Notes under the pieces: model-generated | The model's input: the letters and a program-made list of their open reading frames with translations, nothing else | What the model was told of the DNA's origin: nothing | Databases searched by the model: none | Source of the DNA: Nocardioides sp. ChNu-153 | GTDB taxonomy: Bacteria > Actinomycetota > Actinomycetes > Propionibacteriales > Nocardioidaceae | Assembly: GCF_030466625.1 (NCBI RefSeq) | Contig: NZ_JADEVT010000014.1 | Coordinates: forward strand, 1-64,000 | Direction: 5' to 3' | DNA: 64,000 nucleotides | Translations under genes and position numbers: made by a program | Shown: positions 52,399 to 60,444 of the stretch, in pieces | Numbering within the stretch: the stretch's first letter is position 1 | Layout: each line of letters begins with the position of its first letter

Positions 52399-52638
52399 GT
52401 GGCGCGCGTGGGATACACGAGATGGCGGACGAGCCGGATCATCGCCTGGCCGGGGATGCTCCTGGTGCTCGCCCTGTTCCTGAGCCCGGCGCTGGACCAC
52501 CTGTCGTTCCCGCTGCGGATCCTCATCGGTCTCGCGGCGCTCGGCGTCAGCGCCACCGTGCTCGAGCGGGTGATCTACCGCGTGTGGACCGCGGTCGACG
52601 AAGCCGCCGAGCGGCGCGCGGCCGCCCGACTCCCCTGA
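52399..52638 (+). CDS. Small two-helix membrane protein
   Basis: A 79-residue protein with two hydrophobic segments (about residues 16-33 and 38-55) and a charged C-terminus (V-D-E-A-A-E-R-R-A-A-A-R). GTG 52399 has GAGGGG 6 nt upstream; an in-frame GTG at 52408 is the alternative. It is divergent from the ABC exporter. No family is recognisable. Confidence 0.5.
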   Translation: MARVGYTRWRTSRIIAWPGMLLVLALFLSPALDHLSFPLRILIGLAALGVSATVLERVIYRVWTAVDEAAERRAAARLP

Positions 52639-52688
52639 GGCGCCCGCGGGATCGCGGGTGAGCAGCACCCGGCGGTCTCCGTGAGGGG

Positions 52689-53108
52689 TCAGTCGGTGGC
52701 GAGGCCGAGCGCCTCGCACTCGTCGGCGACGTCGTCGAGGGCACCGGACAGCGCGTCGGTGTCATAGGTCTGCAGGGACCTCCCGATGACCTGCGCCGCC
52801 TCGGCGAGGTCGGCGTACTCGTCGTCGGCCGTCCCCGCTGCGCTGGCGAGCGGCGCCATCGCGGACAGCTCCCAGAAGGCGGGGTCGTCCATGGCGGAGT
52901 CCTCGGTCAGCGGCTCGTCGCGGTCGATGTCGACAAGTAGCCCGCAACCCGTCGAGGCGTTGCGCTCTCCTCGGTCGTCGCTGCCGCCACCCTCGATGAG
53001 CAGCCCGATCGCGATGCCCGCGCCGACGCCCACCAGCGCGGTGGCGAGCGCGAATAGGGGCCAGGCGAGGCTGCGGCGGGCACGGCTGTGGGGAGGCTGC
53101 TGGCTCAC
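52689..53108 (-). CDS. Membrane-anchored hypothetical protein
   Basis: A 139-residue protein with one N-terminal transmembrane helix (about residues 17-38) and an acidic extracytoplasmic part. That part has helical D/E-rich segments (W-E-L-S-A-M-A-P-L-A-S-A-A, A-D-L-A-E-A-A-Q-V-I-G). Two cysteines could pair. GTG 53108 starts it; an upstream in-frame GTG at 53138 is possible. I know of no family. Confidence 0.55.
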   Translation of the reverse strand: MSQQPPHSRARRSLAWPLFALATALVGVGAGIAIGLLIEGGGSDDRGERNASTGCGLLVDIDRDEPLTEDSAMDDPAFWELSAMAPLASAAGTADDEYADLAEAAQVIGRSLQTYDTDALSGALDDVADECEALGLATD

Positions 53109-53167
53109 GGGGCCCACGCTCCCCCGGTACGACGGCACGAAACGCCCCGCCTCGTCCGACCGCCCGG

Positions 53168-53818
53168 CTACTGCCTGTACGTGCTGGCGCTGTCGAAGGC
53201 GTAACGCCTGGACTCCGAGACGGTGCGCGTTCCGACGACGACCTCACGGGTCAGCACCATGTTCACCCCCGCCGAGAGGTGGTCGTACCACAGCTCGTCG
53301 GGGAGGCACGCGTCCGGCAGCGTGAGGCCGACCAGGTCGTGCACGCGGGAGAACGTCACCTGCCCGGCGGTCGCGCAGCGCTCCCTGCTGCCGTCCGCGT
53401 GCCAGGTGACGGTGGCCTCGACGAAGAACGCCGTCCCGGCCTGGGTGGGGCGCACCGAGACCTCCACACCGCGGTACACGCCGTGCACGCGCTGCTCCGC
53501 CACGTTCAGGTCCCGCCTGTCGCCGGACCGCGCGTACTTCAGGAGGTAGACGAAGACGTCCTCCACCTTGATTTCCAGCAGGTGGTTGGCTCCCACCTGC
53601 TTCACCGTGACCCACTCGACGTCCACGCTGCTCATGGGCACGGCGGGCGTGAAGCTGGGGCCGTACGCGCCGACGTAGCTGACGCCGACGTCGCCCCGCT
53701 CGTCGTCGATGCGCTCGATCACGGCCGCGGCGCCCGCCGGCATGGCGGTGACTGCCGTGAGCGACAGCGCGGCCGCTGCAGCACCTGCCCCGACGATGGT
53801 CTTGCGGATCCAGCCCAT
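53168..53818 (-). CDS. Secreted protein, paralogue of the protein at 46455-47069
   Basis: A 216-residue exported protein. The signal peptide (G-W-I-R-K-T-I-V-G then an alanine-rich core) cleaves near residue 32. The mature domain begins I-D-D-E-R-G-D-V and has Y-G-P-S-F-T-P and V-D-V-E-W-V-T-V, aligning with the protein encoded at 46455. A pair of cysteines in the second half matches the pair there. The function is unknown. ATG 53818 follows GGGGAGA. Confidence 0.72.
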   Translation of the reverse strand: MGWIRKTIVGAGAAAAALSLTAVTAMPAGAAAVIERIDDERGDVGVSYVGAYGPSFTPAVPMSSVDVEWVTVKQVGANHLLEIKVEDVFVYLLKYARSGDRRDLNVAEQRVHGVYRGVEVSVRPTQAGTAFFVEATVTWHADGSRERCATAGQVTFSRVHDLVGLTLPDACLPDELWYDHLSAGVNMVLTREVVVGTRTVSESRRYAFDSASTYRQ

Positions 53819-53919
53819 GATCTCCCCCGTTTCGGCTCACGCCCTCGCGGCGCTGCACGCCCATAATGAGAACGCAGACACAGGCGACTCGTCTCGCTTG
53901 TCACCGGTCTGGCGGCGGC

Positions 53920-54441
53920 GTGAGCACTGCCCAGCGGTTCTGGCCCCCGTCTCGGCACGACGGGCGCAACCACCAAGCGCGGGAGCGGGTGGCGCTCCTA
54001 GTGATCGGCACGTCGTTCCTGCTGCTCGCCGCGTTCGCCTCGTTCGTCGCCGTGCGCGCAATGCTCGGCGGCCACGAGGCGGAGCACTCGAGCGTCGGCA
54101 TCGCCATCGCGGCGCTGAGCCTGGCGATCATGCCGCTGCTGTCGTGGGCCCAGGGGCGGGCGGGGCGCGAGCTCGGGTCGCCCTCGGCGGTGGCGGACTC
54201 CCACCAGACGCTGCTGTGCACCTACCTCTCGGCGGTGCTGCTCGCCGGGCTGCTGCTCAACAGCCTGTGGGGCATCAGCTGGGCCGACCCCGTCGCCGCG
54301 ATGGTCATCGCCGCAGTCGCGGTGCCGGAGGGCGTCGGGGCGCTGCGCGGGGACGCGTGCTGCGCGCCGACGGCGCCGCGGGACCTTGGCGCCGACGGGT
54401 CCGTCGAGGCGGAGGCGTGCGGCTGCTGCGCCTCCTGCTGA
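53920..54441 (+). pseudogene. 5'-truncated cation diffusion facilitator transporter
   Basis: The readable protein (173 residues from GTG 53920) matches the second half of CDF-type cation transporters: A-R-E-R-V-A-L-L-V-I-G-T-S-F, H-S-S-V-G-I-A-I-A-A-L-S-L-A-I-M-P, and S-A-V-A-D-S-H-Q-T-L-L-C-T-Y-L-S-A. The last is the helix bearing the A-D-S-x-x-T metal element. It ends with a cysteine-rich tail. The first two transmembrane helices and the first metal half-site of the family are absent, replaced by a short unrelated stretch. It is therefore probably a remnant, although a shortened product could still be made. Confidence 0.6.
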
Positions 54442-54451
54442 GGTACGGCGG

Positions 54452-54958
54452 TCAGCCGAGCGCCGCGGCGATCTCGTCGTAGGCGCGGCGGCCGTAGGCG
54501 ACGAGCCGGGCCTCGCGGACCTGCGTCGGGGTGGTGCGCAGCGTCTCGACCGCGCAGGCGATGGCGTCCTCGCGCGGCCAGCCGTAGATGCCGGCGCTGA
54601 CGAGCGGGAACGCCACCGTGCTCGCCCCGAGCTCGTCGGCCACCTCGAGCGCGCGGCGGTAGCAGGACTCCAGCAGCCCGCGGTCGCGCTCTCCGGCCGA
54701 GTAGTTCGGACCCACGACGTGAATCACCCACCGCGCGGGCATCACTCCGGCGGTCGTCCAGCCGGCGTCACCTGTGGCAAGCCCGTCGGGGAAGCGGCGC
54801 GCGCAGTCGGCCAGCACCTCCGGCCCACCCGCGGCGTGGATCGCGCCGTCAACGCCTCCCCCGCCCCGCATGCGCCGGTTCGCGGCGTTGACCACCGCGT
54901 CGACCCGCTGCTGCGTGATGTCGCCCTCGACGACCGTCACCTCGGCGAACCTGATCAT
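54452..54958 (-). CDS. Macrodomain (ADP-ribose-binding) protein
   Basis: A 168-residue single macrodomain. G-D-I-T-Q-Q-R-V-D-A-V-V-N-A-A-N carries the ADP-ribose contacts, followed by G-G-G-G-V-D-G-A-I-H-A-A-G-G. F-P-L-V-S-A-G-I-Y-G-W-P near the end forms the phosphate loop. It would remove or bind ADP-ribose or O-acetyl-ADP-ribose in the cytoplasm. ATG 54958 follows GGGAGG. It is the last gene before the low-GC island. Confidence 0.92.
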   Translation of the reverse strand: MIRFAEVTVVEGDITQQRVDAVVNAANRRMRGGGGVDGAIHAAGGPEVLADCARRFPDGLATGDAGWTTAGVMPARWVIHVVGPNYSAGERDRGLLESCYRRALEVADELGASTVAFPLVSAGIYGWPREDAIACAVETLRTTPTQVREARLVAYGRRAYDEIAAALG

Positions 54959-55246
54959 CAGACCTCCCTCAGTACGACGACCCTCGCCGCGACAGTACGC
55001 CCGGGCGGACGACACTTCGGAACACCGGACGCTGCGGCGCAAACTTCGACGCACCGCCCGCGAATGACAGAGCAAATGACTGGACCCGGCGGATGCCCAA
55101 CCCGGACACGTAGCCGCAAATCCACCGCATGTACCCCTGCCGACGGTCGTTGCGCGTCCCCGCGCGGGATCGGTCCTACTCGCTGCGCGCGTTGCCATCG
55201 GTGGTCAGCCTGCTTTGAGGGTCATCCTGTTCCGTAGGCTGCCCGC
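54959..55246. other. Gene-poor 288-bp junction to the low-GC island
   Basis: No convincing ORF. The first half retains the high GC of the left flank, and base composition falls after about 55200. TAGGCT at 55235-55240, 6 nt before the methyltransferase GTG, is a candidate -10 box of a leaderless promoter. Confidence 0.5.
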
Positions 55247-56749
55247 GTGAACGCAACAAACCTCGTCGAGCAGGCCGAACTCCGCCGCTCGACGACCTTG
55301 GCCAGACTGAATCCGGAAGATCGGGCGCGGCGGGGTCAGTACTTTACGCCGGCGAAGGCTGCTGAACTGCTCACTAACATGGTCACGCTCCCGTCTGACG
55401 GCACATTCCGAGTGCTCGACCCAGGAGCCGGAACTGGATCGCTGAGTGCTGCGCTTGTAGCTCGGCTCATCTCACAGGCTCCGGGAGTGCACCTTCACCT
55501 TGTGTGCTACGAACTAGACCCTGTGCTCCTCGGCCCACTTCAAGAGACTATCGCGGAATGCGAAACCGCTGCCACTACCGCTGAGATGTCACTGACATGG
55601 GAGATCATCAACGCGGACTACATCCAGTCTTCAGTTGGCATAACTCGGCACTCCCACCTGGGTGGCTTCGATCTGGTTCTCATGAACCCCCCCTACGGCG
55701 AGTTGGCCGGGATACACCCTGCTAGGCGCGAACTGGCAGGACACCTAGTCGACACACCAAATCTCTACGCGGCCTTCATGGCCCTGGGTGTGAATCAACT
55801 AAATGACGGCGGTCAGTTGGTTGCCATAACTCCCAGGTCTTTTGCCAATGGGCCCACATTCGCCCCATTTCGCAGATACCTGCTGAGCGTCGTTCACCTT
55901 ACCCATATTCACGACTTCGCCTCCCGCTCGGCGGTCTTCTCCGACAGCAAAGTCCTTCAAGAAACAATTGTCATTGCCGCACAGAAGGGCCGTCACGCTG
56001 ACCAAGTGATCCTGTCAACGAGTTTCGGGCATCTCGATGAGCCTCTCCGCCGGCTGGTCCGCGCCACGGACGTTGTCGATCCCAGTGATTCCGCCCAGTT
56101 CATACGGATCCCCACGGAAGATGCCGATGTCGCAAAAGTGCTCGCTTTGCCAGGCGATCTGGCCTCTTTGAACATTTCTGTCTCAACCGGAAAGATTGTA
56201 GACTTTCGCTTGCGCGAAAACCTGATGACCGAGGCCGACGAGACGTCCGTTCCGATGATCTATCCACTCCACTTTGACGCCGGCGTCATTCGATGGCCGG
56301 TTGCCCGGGCGAAGCCGCAGCACTACGCGCTGCGAACCGAGCGAGACGCCCGACGCTTGCTGCCCTCTGGCAATTATGTAGTTGTGAAGAGATTCTCCAC
56401 GAAGGAAGAGAGGCGACGCGTAATCGCCGCAGTTTGGTCACCCGAGGTCTCGGACTCGGGCATAGCGTTCGACAACAAGACCAACGTTTTGCACATCCGC
56501 GGCGCAGGAATGGACCTGGAACTCGCCCGCGGCTTGTGCATCTGGCTAAACAGTACGCCGGTTGATAAGTTCTTTCGAACCTTCTCCGGCCACACTCAGG
56601 TGAACGCAACTGACATGCGGATCATGCGTTTTCCATCGGACCAGACGCTTCGCGTCTTAGGCGCGTCTTGGTCCCCCCCGCTCGTGCAGAACGAGGTCGA
56701 CGAACTCGTCGACAGATGCGTCTTTGGCAGTGTCGGAGCTGTTAACTGA
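55247..56749 (+). CDS. N6-adenine DNA methyltransferase (Eco57I-like), no nuclease domain
   Basis: A 500-residue gamma-type adenine methyltransferase. Motif X G-Q-Y-F-T-P (30-35), motif I D-P-G-A-G-T-G (58-64) for S-adenosylmethionine and the catalytic motif IV N-P-P-Y (147-150) are complete. The C-terminal half resembles the target-recognition part of type II enzymes and shows no endonuclease motif. GTG 55247 has no ribosome-binding site and TAGGCT 6 nt upstream, so its mRNA is probably leaderless. Codon use is poorer in GC than in flanking genes. No restriction gene is adjacent; it may be an orphan modification enzyme or part of the island's defence function. Confidence 0.88.
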   Translation: MNATNLVEQAELRRSTTLARLNPEDRARRGQYFTPAKAAELLTNMVTLPSDGTFRVLDPGAGTGSLSAALVARLISQAPGVHLHLVCYELDPVLLGPLQETIAECETAATTAEMSLTWEIINADYIQSSVGITRHSHLGGFDLVLMNPPYGELAGIHPARRELAGHLVDTPNLYAAFMALGVNQLNDGGQLVAITPRSFANGPTFAPFRRYLLSVVHLTHIHDFASRSAVFSDSKVLQETIVIAAQKGRHADQVILSTSFGHLDEPLRRLVRATDVVDPSDSAQFIRIPTEDADVAKVLALPGDLASLNISVSTGKIVDFRLRENLMTEADETSVPMIYPLHFDAGVIRWPVARAKPQHYALRTERDARRLLPSGNYVVVKRFSTKEERRRVIAAVWSPEVSDSGIAFDNKTNVLHIRGAGMDLELARGLCIWLNSTPVDKFFRTFSGHTQVNATDMRIMRFPSDQTLRVLGASWSPPLVQNEVDELVDRCVFGSVGAVN

Positions 56750-56879
56750 CTCCAGGCGTCTCAGGGCTTGCCGGACACACCAGGATTGGCGACCCCGACC
56801 AAGCTGGCTCCGCGATGCTTGTGGTGGAAGCACATGCCCATGACCACGACCATGCGTCATATCTGCCACCGCGGCTCAT

Positions 56880-57872
56880 CTAGGGATCGACGACAACGGC
56901 ACCTCTAGCCTGCTCTCTCGACACTGATAGCGAATCGAGAACCTCTGAGTAGACCAGAACCTTCTGTTTAGGCCCTCCATTCTTCAACCTACTCTTCAAT
57001 CTATCTGCGTAGTCGTTCGCTATGTAGTTCAACACAGACCTGTAAGGCGACCAGTCTATGCTGTGGGCGCCCGAACTCCTCGCCTTGCCAGATGACAATA
57101 GCTCCGAGAGAATCCTGGGCCGGTTCGCATTATGACTTTTGTCCACGATCTGTAGCAAGTGAGAAATCGACTCCGCGAGCCTGCGCACATCCCCTGGCAA
57201 CAGCTCGGATTCCCACTCGGCTTTGAGTATCGAGATAATGGCATTGAGTTCGTCAATTTCGGGACTCGCAGCCGGTAAGGCTGGTGTCGCCGCGAGGGTC
57301 TCGACGCTTCCGATCACTACTTCGGCTTGCTCAAGGGTCGCCCGAATTTGATGCGCGATCCGTTCTCGGCGCCAGTCTCGTTGCTCAGTCTTATAGATCA
57401 GGTCATGGGTCGCCACGCCCCACGCGTGCTGCAGAAAGGTTTTTATCTGAATCTCAAAGAGCGCACCATCAGGGATGCTCGTCCGTTCGCCCTCGGTGCG
57501 GATGTATCGCACGTACAGTCGTACGTCATCGAACCGAAAACTATCCGGAGACTTGCTCGTGGATTCCGGCGAGGGGGGGCGCCTTTCGTGCAGTGCGTAC
57601 TTGGACGTCACGACGTCTTCGGCAACTGAAACTTGAGTGACGTCGGGCACGACTAATGTAGCGGCGAAAACGTCCTCGATTTCATGAAGCGCAGAAATCC
57701 GTCCAGTCTCAACTTTGAGTGCAAAACTTTCCAGGTTCTTGACACGACTGACGTAGTGCCAGGATGGAAGTTTTCGCGTCTGCAGGTCGCGGTCAACCTC
57801 TTCACGGAGGCTCTTCGCGATCCGCTCTTGGCGGTTGAAGGACTCGCGCAGATTGGGGTCAATTTTCAACAC
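56880..57872 (-). CDS. RelA/SpoT-domain protein, partner of a DUF262 protein
   Basis: A 330-residue protein. Residues about 30-165 resemble the RelA/SpoT nucleotide synthetase fold: R43-V-K45...S49...K53 (donor ATP site), D67 in the I-E-D-V-F-A-A-T-L segment, and E140-I-Q142-I-K-T-F with H149-A-W and H156-D-L-I-Y-K161. The usual G-Y-x-S-x-H acceptor element is not visible; S-F-R-F-D-D-V-R-L-Y (111-120) occupies that region. It may therefore act on an unusual acceptor or be inactive as an alarmone synthetase. The C-terminal half is helical with no known domain. GTG 57872 lies 2 nt after the DUF262 stop. Confidence 0.82.
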   Translation of the reverse strand: MLKIDPNLRESFNRQERIAKSLREEVDRDLQTRKLPSWHYVSRVKNLESFALKVETGRISALHEIEDVFAATLVVPDVTQVSVAEDVVTSKYALHERRPPSPESTSKSPDSFRFDDVRLYVRYIRTEGERTSIPDGALFEIQIKTFLQHAWGVATHDLIYKTEQRDWRRERIAHQIRATLEQAEVVIGSVETLAATPALPAASPEIDELNAIISILKAEWESELLPGDVRRLAESISHLLQIVDKSHNANRPRILSELLSSGKARSSGAHSIDWSPYRSVLNYIANDYADRLKSRLKNGGPKQKVLVYSEVLDSLSVSREQARGAVVVDP

Positions 57873-57874
57873 AA

Positions 57875-58975
57875 TTAACTCAACTGCATGGCTTCGCGCA
57901 GAGCGTTCAATCGGGCGACGCGCTGGGGCTCTTCGGTAGTAGCGCCAACAGAGGCGGCCTTGTACCGCGCTGCTAAGAGTTCGACGGCGCCTTTCTCGGC
58001 TTGCAAGGCCGACTCATCGTCCCCGGTCGTCAAGTCGTGTGCAGCTACTGCTTCCATGAATTCTCGGTAGCGGATGCTAAACGCAATAGCATCACCCGGC
58101 GCATCGCCGAGGCCATCGAGGTAGGCCCAAAGAGTATAGAAGTGCAAGAATGGCTGAGCAGCCTCAGATACCACGCCGGAACGTTTGTCGAGATCGTCCA
58201 ACCAGTCACGGGTAGCAAAAAACTTGCCAGTAAATTCTTCCAGGTCGAAGGCCGAATCTTCGTCTTCGGCCTCATCATGCTCCGCAAAGAAGGCATCAAG
58301 GTCCTCCTGGTCAAACCCAGAAACCCGATTTCGAATCGTCACCATTGCAAGTTCAGCCAAATTCTGAACGTCCGCCATTCTCTTCTCCTTGGCGGTGGTA
58401 TGGATTTTGAATCTCTTCCACACCGGCTGAAGAATCTCTTCCTCGAGAAAGTTGATGAGCCAACCGTCGAATCTCGCGTGCCTAAGTTCCTGTGGGGTCA
58501 GCTTCCGAGAGTTCTTATTGAGACGTTCGAAAACCTCGCGAACGAACGTGGGTGAGACGTCGTCAATTTCTTCCACCGTCACCCGGTAGTTCCATAGCCG
58601 CAAACGCGCCTCGTCATCGACCGCCAGATCGCGCCATCGTTTCCCATCGAATCGCGAATCGCCAAAATCGTTAGGCAAATATACTTTGTTCTGAATGAAC
58701 TGGAGGACTGTGCTTAACCTCTGTTTCCCGTCCACTACGTGATACATCGCTTGACCCGTGGCAAGATCGATTGTCTTGTGCAAGAAAATTGGGGGAGATG
58801 GGTAATTCTTAAAGATTGTATCCATGAATGAGCGCCGATCTCTTGGAGTCCACACACTCCGGCGCTGATACGGCGGATCCAAGTCGAGTTGGTTTCTGCG
58901 GTTCTGTTCAAGCAGCCAACTCATGTCCTGCGTGGTCACTGTTCTATTGACCGTCTCGTATGGCTGCTCTGACAC
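57875..58975 (-). CDS. DUF262 (GmrSD/ParB-like N-terminal) protein
   Basis: A 366-residue protein with the DUF262 fold: P-P-Y-Q-R-R-S-V-W (34-42), I-F-K-N-Y-P-S-P-P-I-F (54-64) and D-G-K-Q-R-L-S (82-88). The last is the D-G-x-Q-R motif used for nucleotide binding or hydrolysis in GmrS-type and Dnd/Ssp-related proteins. F-E-R-L-N-K-N-S-R-K-L-T-P-Q-E-L (149-164) also is family-typical. The usual DUF1524 HNH nuclease domain is missing; the C-terminal half is helical and acidic. GTG 58975 has AGGAAT upstream. The next gene, a RelA/SpoT-domain protein, follows after 2 nt. Confidence 0.85.
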   Translation of the reverse strand: MSEQPYETVNRTVTTQDMSWLLEQNRRNQLDLDPPYQRRSVWTPRDRRSFMDTIFKNYPSPPIFLHKTIDLATGQAMYHVVDGKQRLSTVLQFIQNKVYLPNDFGDSRFDGKRWRDLAVDDEARLRLWNYRVTVEEIDDVSPTFVREVFERLNKNSRKLTPQELRHARFDGWLINFLEEEILQPVWKRFKIHTTAKEKRMADVQNLAELAMVTIRNRVSGFDQEDLDAFFAEHDEAEDEDSAFDLEEFTGKFFATRDWLDDLDKRSGVVSEAAQPFLHFYTLWAYLDGLGDAPGDAIAFSIRYREFMEAVAAHDLTTGDDESALQAEKGAVELLAARYKAASVGATTEEPQRVARLNALREAMQLS

Positions 58976-59682
58976 AATTCCTCATTCCTATGCGAACGTG
59001 ACTGTAGTCGACCATGACGACTCGGATTCCGCAAGGCTATCAAGCCGCATCGGTGGCCCATGCTGCTCCTTGACGTCAAGCCCGTGCTGACAGAGACCCG
59101 CGCCACAACGACTCCCGGTTGGGTCCGAAGGTAGACCGGTAGGCAGTTGATTGGCCCGCACGGTTGTCGGCCCCTGGCGTTCTGGAACAATCGGACGAAC
59201 GTGGCCTGCTATCACGATCACGTCACGCGGCGCCGAACGCTCCGCCAACTGGCGGGCAGAGTCGTTCGAATCCGTTTTACGCTCGAGTTCTAGGAGGGCA
59301 AACAACATTCTTAAATGTACCCGCTAGCGGCCGGAAACGGCGTCCCGTTCGAATGCGTGGCGTTCACGGTCGCATTGACTTGCTGTCGGACGCCAAGTGA
59401 ACCGTCAATCTTGTCGCGGGACCGTGACGGCGCCCGCAGCAGGGGACCTGAACCTGATTCCGCACATGGAGACAGGGTCAGGCGTTGCGGAGAGTCGACC
59501 GACGAAGTCTTGGTTGACCGCGCTAGTTCGAGCAGCTGAGATCGTAGTCCTTCTCAATACTATTCAGTGACCTCACGCTTGGCGTTCCCAATGTCAGGCA
59601 TCTATTCCCCACCGGTGGGCGTCTCCGTGTCTGGGCTAAGAACGTCCTCCCGTGGCGACGGTAACTTCCGTACGCTCGTCCC
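58976..59682. other. 707-bp low-GC stretch with no certain gene
   Basis: It lies between the divergent DUF262 and DUF4145 genes. Only one weakly plausible ORF is present (58988-59308, minus). TACGCT at 59671-59676, 6 nt before the DUF4145 GTG, is a candidate -10 box. The rest shows short ORFs with no coding character. Confidence 0.5.
58988..59308 (-). CDS. Doubtful 106-residue ORF ahead of the DUF262 gene
   Basis: ATG 59308 is preceded at 5 nt by TACATT (59319-59314), the same leaderless layout as two other island genes. The stop lies 12 nt before the DUF262 start. Third codon positions are moderately GC-rich, like the rest of the island. The product is polar, rich in S, P and R, and matches no family I know. 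It could be a small first gene of the DUF262 operon, or just leader sequence. Confidence 0.25.
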   Translation of the reverse strand: MLFALLELERKTDSNDSARQLAERSAPRDVIVIAGHVRPIVPERQGPTTVRANQLPTGLPSDPTGSRCGAGLCQHGLDVKEQHGPPMRLDSLAESESSWSTTVTFA

Positions 59683-60444
59683 GTGGCAAAAGACATCAGA
59701 GAGTTCGACGGCTGGCTCGACGAGTACGACTGGCCGCGAGTGGCCTGCCCTACGTGCGTCTACGGCAGCCTCTCCTTCAATCCGGCCGAGATGACAAGGT
59801 CGACCGACACCCACAGCACCGAGCTTGTCGATCTGCACCTCAAGAACCTGGGCCCGCCCGAGGAACTCACAGGGACCTTCCACGGGCACTTGGACTGCGA
59901 CAACACTGGGTGCGGGGAACGCGTCACCCTCGCCGGCGACTGGCAGCTGGTCTTCAACGAGGGTTTCGACCCAAGTCGCGGCCAGCTCGGCAACATCTAC
60001 CGGGTTCGGTACGTCAACCCGCCGCTGCGGCTCATTAGGCTCCCCAAAGACACTCCTCCTAAGGTCGCTGATGGCGTGACGAGCGCCGCCAAAGTTATCT
60101 GGGTGAGTCCGAGTTCGGCCGCCAACCGTCTGCGTTACGCGGCAGAGGCATTGCTGGCTCATGAAGGCGTGCCGCCCACTAGCCCGAGCGGCGGATTGGT
60201 CCCCCTCGGGCGGCGCATCAGTGAGTACGCGAAGACGGAGCCCGAGCTGGCGAAAGCACTGAAAGCCGTTTCGTACATCGGCAATGAGGGCAGCCACGAC
60301 GAACTGCTGACTATTACCCAGGTCCTTGAGGGAGCGACCATACTCGCACACGTGATCGCGGCACTCTATGACAAGTCAGAGGCTGCTATGGCCGCCAGAA
60401 TCAAGGCCATCAACGACGCCATGGGGGTACTCAACCTGCCGTGA
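59683..60444 (+). CDS. Zinc-ribbon plus DUF4145 domain protein
   Basis: A 253-residue protein. A split zinc ribbon is formed by C22-P-T-C25 and C72-D-N-T-G-C77. The C-terminal part is a DUF4145-type helical domain: S-A-A-N-R-L-R-Y-A-A-E-A-L-L, R-R-I-S-E-Y, and the hallmark V-S-Y-I-G-N-E-G-S-H-D near residue 200. DUF4145 occurs alone or fused to restriction nucleases and is often found in defence islands; its biochemical role is unknown. GTG 59683 has no ribosome-binding site and TACGCT 6 nt upstream, implying leaderless translation. Confidence 0.8.
   Translation: MAKDIREFDGWLDEYDWPRVACPTCVYGSLSFNPAEMTRSTDTHSTELVDLHLKNLGPPEELTGTFHGHLDCDNTGCGERVTLAGDWQLVFNEGFDPSRGQLGNIYRVRYVNPPLRLIRLPKDTPPKVADGVTSAAKVIWVSPSSAANRLRYAAEALLAHEGVPPTSPSGGLVPLGRRISEYAKTEPELAKALKAVSYIGNEGSHDELLTITQVLEGATILAHVIAALYDKSEAAMAARIKAINDAMGVLNLP

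Noticed and set aside
59315..59539. 74-codon plus-strand ORF in the island gap.
   Set aside because: No ribosome-binding site, no coding bias and no recognisable motif.
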